The position numbers were made by a program, and so were the translations under genes. From Verrucomicrobiaceae bacterium UBA7681 (GTDB lineage Bacteria > Verrucomicrobiota > Verrucomicrobiia > Verrucomicrobiales > Verrucomicrobiaceae): a DNA stretch of 61,420 nt. Shown here in pieces: positions 56,546-61,420 of the stretch. The stretch's first letter is position 1. Every line of letters begins with the position of its first letter. The stretch spans positions 1 through 61,420 of the forward strand of contig DLGZ01000079.1 in the NCBI GenBank assembly GCA_002482965.1, written 5' to 3'. The notes under the pieces are model-generated. The model was not told the DNA's origin, searched no databases, and saw only the letters and a list, made by a program, of their open reading frames with translations.

Positions 56546-58984
56546 ATGACCCGCTTCGTTTTCAGCCTTTCAGCCATCTTTGTTTCCAGCCTGGGCCTTG
56601 CCGTACGCGCAGCCGAGCCGTTTGACGCCTTCCTGGAGAAGCACTGCATCAGCTGTCATGGCCCGAAAAAGGAAAAGGGGGACTTGCGGATCGACCAGCT
56701 CTCGCGGGATTTCAAGCTGGGCGCGGACAGCCATCATTGGGCGGAGATGGTCGAGCAGGTCAACTCGGGCGAGATGCCGCCGAAGAAAGAGAAGCAGCCG
56801 ACGCAGGAGGAAATCGCGGCTTTCGTCACGAGTCTCGACTCGCTGATCAAGGAGGGTAGGGCGGCACGGATGGCGGCGCGGCCTGCGGTGGCGCATTACC
56901 GCCTGAGCCGGAAGGAGTATCAAAACACGGTGTATGATTTGCTTGGGGTTCGATACGATCCAGCCAAGCCGGGGGAACTGAACGAGGACACGCTGTGGCA
57001 TGGTTTTGAGCGCATGGGATCGGAGCTGTCGCTTTCACCATCGCATGTCGATCGCTATTACCGCGCTGCGGAACTTGTGCTCGACCGCGCCTTTCCCCTC
57101 GCCGCGTCTGTCGAGTCTCGCAAAGTTCTCAAGACCGCTGCCGATCTGCGCTACAACGGCGGGAAGGAACAGCAGGCGGCGCTGGATCGTTTCGGCATCA
57201 AGCGGCCGCTGCGTTACCTCCTCTTTCCGGGCACCGTCCAGAATGCGTTCGCGCCCGAGTGGTTCGGGAAAGCCGGCCAGCAGCAGAGCGGGCTCTATCG
57301 CATGCGCATCCAGGCCAGCGGCATCCGCCCGCTCGACGGCCAGCCGGCCCACCTGAGCATCGGCAAGGTGACGGGGGAGGAGACCGTGGCGGGCCTGATC
57401 GAGTTTGATATCACGGCACCGGAGGACAAACCGCAGGTCTATGAATTCGAAGTGTTTCTGGAGATGCCGGCGGTACTGCACTTCTGCGTGGTGGCCACCG
57501 ATGTGGTGGACCGAAGGAGCGGCGCGGCCTTCCGCAATGCGCTCTCCAGCAGGGGCGGGTATATTTTCACGCACAGCAGCGAGACCCTGCTGCTGAACCC
57601 GAACGCGCCGCAGATGTTCGATGACAAAGGCAATGGCCTTTTCTCGACGGTGCTTCTCGATTGGATCGAATGGGAAGGGCCGCTGGAAACGGACGCGGAA
57701 AAGTCCCGACGCGCGGATCTGGTTCCTGCCGATGATGCGACACCGGAGGTGGTCGCGGAGCATCTGCAACGCTTTGCCGAACGCTCCTGGCGGCGGCCGG
57801 TCAAACAGGAGGAGCTGGCGGATTATTTGAAATCCTACCGCGACGAACGCGAAGCGGGCGAAAAGCCAGCTGATGCCTATCGCGTGGCAATGCAGGGCGT
57901 GCTGACCTCCCGCAATTTCCTCTACCTCGTGGAGGGCGATCCGGCGGCCCGCGAGCGTCTCAACGACTGGGAACTTGCATCGAGGCTCTCGTATTTTCTG
58001 TGGAGTTCGATGCCCGATGACGCCCTCTTCACTGCGGCCAAGAGCGGCAAGCTGAACGGCGAAGGGCTGAAAAAGGAAGTGGACCGGATGCTGACTGACA
58101 GCCGGATCAACCGCTTCATCGACGACTTCTCGCGGCAGTGGCTGCAACTGCACCGCGTGGGCATGTTCCCGCCGGACAAGAAGCTTTACCCTAGCTACGA
58201 CCGTTGGCTGGAGACGAGCATGCGGGCCGAGCCGGTTGAGTTTTTCCGCGAGATGCTGGTGAAGAACCTCTCCATGAATAGCTTCCTCGATTCCGACTGG
58301 ACCATGGCCAATGCGCGGCTCTGCGATTTCTACGGACTGCCAGAGCCGAAGACTGATGGCTTCCAGCGCGTGTCGCTCAAGCCCGAGGATCATCGTGGTG
58401 GATTGCTCGCCATGGGGGCATCGCTCGGGCTGACATCGGACGGCACGCGCCACCGCCCAGTTCACCGTGGCGTCTGGCTCAGCGAAGTGATTCTGGGCAA
58501 GACACCGCCGCCGCCGCCGGCCAACGTGCCCGCCATTGAACCTAATCCGCCGAAAAGCGCGAAGGCAACTCTGCGCGAAAAACTGGAGGCGCATCGCAAC
58601 GACGCGAACTGCGCCGCCTGCCACGCGAAGATCGACCCGCTGGGCCTCGCCTGGGACAACTACGATGCCATCGGCCAATGGCGCACACGTGAGAAGGTCC
58701 CGGAAGGACTCGGTCAGGATCCTTTGATCAATCCCGCTGGCTTGATGCCTGACGGTCGTCCCTTCAAGGATGCCAACGATTTCAAACGCTTGCTTATTGA
58801 AGACCACGACAAGTTCGTGCGCGCCTTCATCGAACATCTCTGCACCTACGGCCTCCGTCGCGTGCTGACCGTTGATGACGAAGACGACATCAAGGTCATC
58901 GCGGCAGAAGCAAAGAAAAACAAATACGGCGTTAAAGACATTGTCCGGGCCGTCGCAATGTCCAACCTTATGCGCAAACGCTGA
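56546..58984 (+). CDS. Planctomycete-type c-type cytochrome, DUF1592 family (PSD1-like)
   Basis: The protein has 812 residues. The start at ATG 56546 gives a signal peptide with probable cleavage after R-A-A (residue 23); an in-frame GTG at 56519 would add nine residues ahead of it. Domains by residue: planctomycete-type cytochrome with haem motif C34-I-S-C37-H38 (24-85), DUF1587 (about 105-170), a beta-rich segment resembling a carbohydrate-binding insert (about 245-330), DUF1595 (409-470), DUF1592 (472-600), DUF1588 (606-710) with a second haem motif C689-A-A-C692-H693, and DUF1585 (736-812). It should be exported and carry two c-type haems in the periplasm. The family is abundant in Planctomycetes and Verrucomicrobia, usually next to a DUF1552 or DUF1501 gene as here. 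Its electron partner and substrate are unknown; a link to polymer or sugar oxidation is a common suggestion, not shown by sequence. The next gene begins 29 bp after the stop. Confidence 0.93.
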   Translation: MTRFVFSLSAIFVSSLGLAVRAAEPFDAFLEKHCISCHGPKKEKGDLRIDQLSRDFKLGADSHHWAEMVEQVNSGEMPPKKEKQPTQEEIAAFVTSLDSLIKEGRAARMAARPAVAHYRLSRKEYQNTVYDLLGVRYDPAKPGELNEDTLWHGFERMGSELSLSPSHVDRYYRAAELVLDRAFPLAASVESRKVLKTAADLRYNGGKEQQAALDRFGIKRPLRYLLFPGTVQNAFAPEWFGKAGQQQSGLYRMRIQASGIRPLDGQPAHLSIGKVTGEETVAGLIEFDITAPEDKPQVYEFEVFLEMPAVLHFCVVATDVVDRRSGAAFRNALSSRGGYIFTHSSETLLLNPNAPQMFDDKGNGLFSTVLLDWIEWEGPLETDAEKSRRADLVPADDATPEVVAEHLQRFAERSWRRPVKQEELADYLKSYRDEREAGEKPADAYRVAMQGVLTSRNFLYLVEGDPAARERLNDWELASRLSYFLWSSMPDDALFTAAKSGKLNGEGLKKEVDRMLTDSRINRFIDDFSRQWLQLHRVGMFPPDKKLYPSYDRWLETSMRAEPVEFFREMLVKNLSMNSFLDSDWTMANARLCDFYGLPEPKTDGFQRVSLKPEDHRGGLLAMGASLGLTSDGTRHRPVHRGVWLSEVILGKTPPPPPANVPAIEPNPPKSAKATLREKLEAHRNDANCAACHAKIDPLGLAWDNYDAIGQWRTREKVPEGLGQDPLINPAGLMPDGRPFKDANDFKRLLIEDHDKFVRAFIEHLCTYGLRRVLTVDDEDDIKVIAAEAKKNKYGVKDIVRAVAMSNLMRKR

Positions 58985-59013
58985 AGAGCAGCCCTACTCA
59001 ACACTACCATCTT

Positions 59014-60390
59014 ATGAGCAACTATCTCTCCCAATCCTGGCGAATCGACCGCCGTCATGCGCTGCGTGCGTTTGGCTCGTTTATTTCTCTGCCATTGCTT
59101 GAATGCATGGTGCCTCTTCGGGGGGCGGATAAAGTTACGGCGACGCCGAAGCGTAGTGCTTTCATCTATTTGGCGAACGGCGTGCATTCGCTGAACTACC
59201 AGATCACCACGGCAGGGAAGGACTATAAGTTTTCCCGGTCGCTCATGCCTTTGGAAAAGCACCGCGATGTCATCACGCCGATCAGCGGCTTGCATCATCC
59301 GGGAAGCCTGAGTCATCACCACAACTGCATCAGCGTCTGGCTGACAGGTGGTAAGCTCGGCCCTTCGGATCGAAACACGATCTCGGTGGACCAGAAGATG
59401 GCTGAGATCACGGCGCTGCACACGCGCTACCCCTCGCTGGAGGTCGCCATCACCCAGGAATCTCTTGCGTGGACTGCGGATGGTGTCCGGCTTCCCGCGC
59501 TGCGTCGTTGCAGTGAGATCTTCTCGTCCATGTTCGCGGAACCGAAAGGCGGCGTCGCAGCCCAGCACCGGGCGCTGCGCCGCAAGGGCAGTGTCCTGGA
59601 TGACAACCTCGCCGAAGTGCGGCGGCTGGAGAAGAAAATGGGCTCCGAAGACAAAGGCCGCATGGATCAGTACCTCACCTCCGTGCGCGAGGCTGAGATC
59701 CGTACACGGCGTGCCGATGCGTGGCTGGATACGCCACTGCCCGTCATCTCCGAGGCTGATCGCAATCGGACCGACCGTGAGATCGCCGATACCAAGGCGG
59801 GTGATTATTTCCGCACGGTGTATGACCTCATGGTGCTCGCGTTTCAGACGGATGTGACACGCGTGGCCACCTTCAGTTTGGGTGGCGAGGGCCAGGCCAT
59901 AGCCATTCCTGAAATCGGCATCACAGAGTCACGTCATCAGCTCAGCCACCACGGCGGCGATCTGGGCTACATGGAAAAGCTGACCAACTACGACACCTTC
60001 GCCATCGAGCAGTTCAGCTACTTCCTCACCCGGCTCTCGGAGACCAAGGACCTCAACGGCAACACGTTGCTCGGCTCCACCATGGCGCTCTTTGGCAGCG
60101 GCATGTCCTACGGCCACAGCCATGGCAATGCCAACCTCCCGCTGGTACTCGCCGGCGGCTCGGACCTCGGTCTGAAGCATGGGCAGCATCTTGACTTCAA
60201 CAAACAGGCTGCAGGATTCCAAGGCTACGCGCTCGGCGCGGACGGAGCGCTCACCCCAGCGCACTACCAGCTTTGCAGCCGCCCCGCAAACACCGATGCC
60301 TACATGAGCAACCTGCTCCTCCTCATGGCCCAGCGCATGGGTGTGGAGACAGACAAGTTTGGCGACAGCAACAAGGTGATCGCACTATGA
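59014..60390 (+). CDS. DUF1552 family protein
   Basis: The protein has 458 residues, the usual length for the family. The N-terminus has R13-R14-H-A-L-R-A-F followed by a hydrophobic stretch ending in L-P-L-L-E, the Tat-like start typical of DUF1552 proteins. Conserved-looking features include I-S-G-L-H94-H95, the H101-H102-H103 cluster, T-D-V-T-R-V-A-T-F, and S-Y-G-H-S-H-G-N-A-N-L-P in the C-terminal part. His-rich motifs suggest metal binding, by analogy with the related DUF1501 group, but no activity is established. It lies 29 bp after the DUF1592 gene and overlaps the next gene by four bases (ATGA), so the three genes should be cotranscribed and probably act together in the periplasm. Confidence 0.92.
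   Translation: MSNYLSQSWRIDRRHALRAFGSFISLPLLECMVPLRGADKVTATPKRSAFIYLANGVHSLNYQITTAGKDYKFSRSLMPLEKHRDVITPISGLHHPGSLSHHHNCISVWLTGGKLGPSDRNTISVDQKMAEITALHTRYPSLEVAITQESLAWTADGVRLPALRRCSEIFSSMFAEPKGGVAAQHRALRRKGSVLDDNLAEVRRLEKKMGSEDKGRMDQYLTSVREAEIRTRRADAWLDTPLPVISEADRNRTDREIADTKAGDYFRTVYDLMVLAFQTDVTRVATFSLGGEGQAIAIPEIGITESRHQLSHHGGDLGYMEKLTNYDTFAIEQFSYFLTRLSETKDLNGNTLLGSTMALFGSGMSYGHSHGNANLPLVLAGGSDLGLKHGQHLDFNKQAAGFQGYALGADGALTPAHYQLCSRPANTDAYMSNLLLLMAQRMGVETDKFGDSNKVIAL
60373..60379 (+). promoter_or_regulatory. Ribosome-binding site for the third operon gene
   Basis: AAGGTGA ends seven bases before ATG 60387, inside the end of the DUF1552 gene. Together with the ATGA stop/start overlap it supports coupled translation. 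It is the only good Shine-Dalgarno-like site among the starts in this window. Confidence 0.6.
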
Positions 60391-61420
60391 AGAAGTTCTT
60401 GGTTCTTAGTTCTTCGTTGTGGGTTCTTGGTTTGTGCGCTGCCACCGCTGTTGCGGAGGAGCCATTCCGGCCTGAGGCGGGGAAGTTTCCACCTTTGGAA
60501 AAGGCACACTCCTACCGGGGTGAACTCGTGTTTGTGGATCATGCGAACCGCAGGGGCAGTTTGCGCGTGGCAGGGGCGGGTGGGACGTATTTTCGCAATG
60601 CGCCGCAGCCCTTCGCCATGCTGCCTTATGGTATCGTTCGGTATCATGGAGCACCGGCGGATCTTCGGGACATCCCGCTGGGCACCGTCATGCACGTGAA
60701 GGCCTTTCTTCCTCCGGACCCGAAGATCTCCGCCGTACCGGTGCTGCCGGTGGATAACAAGGACAGAATCGCGGGCTACAGCGGCACCGGTGTTGCTCCA
60801 GCGGAAAACCACGTGCTCCTTCTCGAAGACGAGTCTAGCCACTGCCTGCGCGAGGGAATGGTCTGGAAGCTCAAGGAACTGGAGCTCAAGAACAACGAAG
60901 GGATGATCATCGCCAGCCGTGAACCGAAGGCTGGCGGGGACAGCAAGGCCGAAGAGGAAAAGCTGACATTCGACGCTGCCACTGTCATCTGGCGGGGCCG
61001 CGAACGCCTCGCAGTCGCCGACTTGATCGCTGAGGGCATCTGGCCTGCCAGCGGGAAGAAATCGCTCGAAGGCCAGGCCGTGTTGCTTGGGATTACCTGG
61101 AAGCCGACGCCCGATGGTGTCTTCACCCGCTTCCACATCTCGGACATCTGGCTGGATGATGCAGCCACGCAGCGTGCCGCTCAAATTCAAACCGAGGTTC
61201 ACAAGGCCTTCATTCGCAGTCGCTGGATGCCTGCTTGGATCGATGCCGTCGAGTATGGCAAGTTCGGCCACGCCACCGTCACCGCGACTTTGTTCGGCGG
61301 CATGGACGCCTCTCTCTACGCTGATTTCCAGAAAGGCAGCCAGGTGCTGATGAATGGGGCCGAGAATACATTGAAGCATGCTGGCGGCGGCTACGGCCCC
61401 GCGCACATGGCCTCCAAAGG
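60387..61420 (+). CDS. Secreted protein of unknown function, 3' end outside window
   Basis: The frame is open from ATG 60387 to the window edge, at least 344 codons. It overlaps the DUF1552 gene by ATGA and has a good ribosome site. Residues 1-23 form a signal peptide (M-K-K-F-L-V-L start, cleavage probably after T-A-V-A). The mature part begins E-E-P-F-R-P and has a repeated beta-rich pattern: Y-R-G-E-L-V-F-V-D-H-A-N-R-R-G-S-L, then P-L-G-T-V-M-H-V-K-A-F-L-P-P. Later copies are H-V-L-L-L-E-D and I-D-A-V-E-Y-G-K-F-G-H-A-T-V. The pattern suggests two or three OB-fold-like or small beta-barrel units. I do not recognise a named domain. Its place in the operon suggests that it works with the DUF1592/DUF1552 pair. 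Confidence 0.85.
   Translation, partial: MKKFLVLSSSLWVLGLCAATAVAEEPFRPEAGKFPPLEKAHSYRGELVFVDHANRRGSLRVAGAGGTYFRNAPQPFAMLPYGIVRYHGAPADLRDIPLGTVMHVKAFLPPDPKISAVPVLPVDNKDRIAGYSGTGVAPAENHVLLLEDESSHCLREGMVWKLKELELKNNEGMIIASREPKAGGDSKAEEEKLTFDAATVIWRGRERLAVADLIAEGIWPASGKKSLEGQAVLLGITWKPTPDGVFTRFHISDIWLDDAATQRAAQIQTEVHKAFIRSRWMPAWIDAVEYGKFGHATVTATLFGGMDASLYADFQKGSQVLMNGAENTLKHAGGGYGPAHMASK
60394..60435 (+). repeat. Heptanucleotide repeat inside the signal-peptide coding sequence
   Basis: Six 7-base units follow one another: AGTTCTT, GGTTCTT, AGTTCTT, CGTTGTG, GGTTCTT, GGTTTGT. They cover codons 3-17 of the downstream gene and encode its hydrophobic core (F-L-V-L-S-S-S-L-W-V-L-G-L). Since seven is not a multiple of three, gain or loss of one unit would shift the frame. 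Confidence 0.7.

Noticed and set aside
57035..58837. 600-codon minus-strand frame opposite the DUF1592 gene
   Set aside because: The plus-strand protein has clear domains and two haem motifs, and the antisense product is unrecognisable.

Overview
The window looks like a member of the Verrucomicrobiota, most likely close to Prosthecobacter or Verrucomicrobium. This is inferred from gene content: a giant protein built of autotransporter-associated beta-strand repeats that ends in a PEP-CTERM sorting tail, a neighbouring giant calcium-binding repeat protein, and a DUF1592-type cytochrome gene paired with a DUF1552 gene. Everything real is on the + strand. No tRNA, rRNA, CRISPR array, intact insertion sequence or phage gene was seen.

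Layout. (1) Bases 1-31623 are the 3' part of one open reading frame that enters from upstream, giving at least 10,540 residues. Its order is: three tandem 466-residue units; several arrays of about 143-155-residue beta-rich units; a non-repetitive beta-rich core; a first RTX-like block; Calx-beta-like and pre-peptidase-like domains heavily interrupted by a G-x-W repeat; a FlgD-like domain; and a long RTX array with a 411-bp period. (2) Bases 31624-32498 are a gap with no convincing gene. (3) Bases 32499-56036 encode a second giant protein of 7,845 residues: signal peptide, more than 25 autotransporter-associated repeats, 13 copies of a short VGQ-type domain, one PA14 domain and a C-terminal VPEP sorting signal. 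(4) Bases 56037-56545 are a gap unusually rich in inverted repeats, ending in a 16-bp dyad that almost touches the next start codon. (5) Bases 56546-61420 are a tight operon: a DUF1592-family c-type cytochrome, a DUF1552 protein and a secreted protein of unknown function that runs off the window.

How the parts fit. About 90% of the window codes for two very large surface or extracellular proteins that appear to be exported differently: the first is RTX-like with no sorting tail in its C-terminus, the second carries an exosortase (PEP-CTERM) tail and no beta-barrel. The downstream operon is a separate periplasmic module of the kind common in Planctomycetes and Verrucomicrobia.

The most unusual observation is architectural. 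In the first giant gene a roughly 95-115-residue G-x-W domain sits inside other domains at several places, and insertions appear nested within insertions. One Calx-beta-like domain seems to be spread over about 6 kb, and a pre-peptidase-like domain is split by a 962-codon block. In the second giant gene an unrelated short domain has likewise been placed inside autotransporter-associated repeat units many times. Both look like in-frame domain cassettes that invade host domains.
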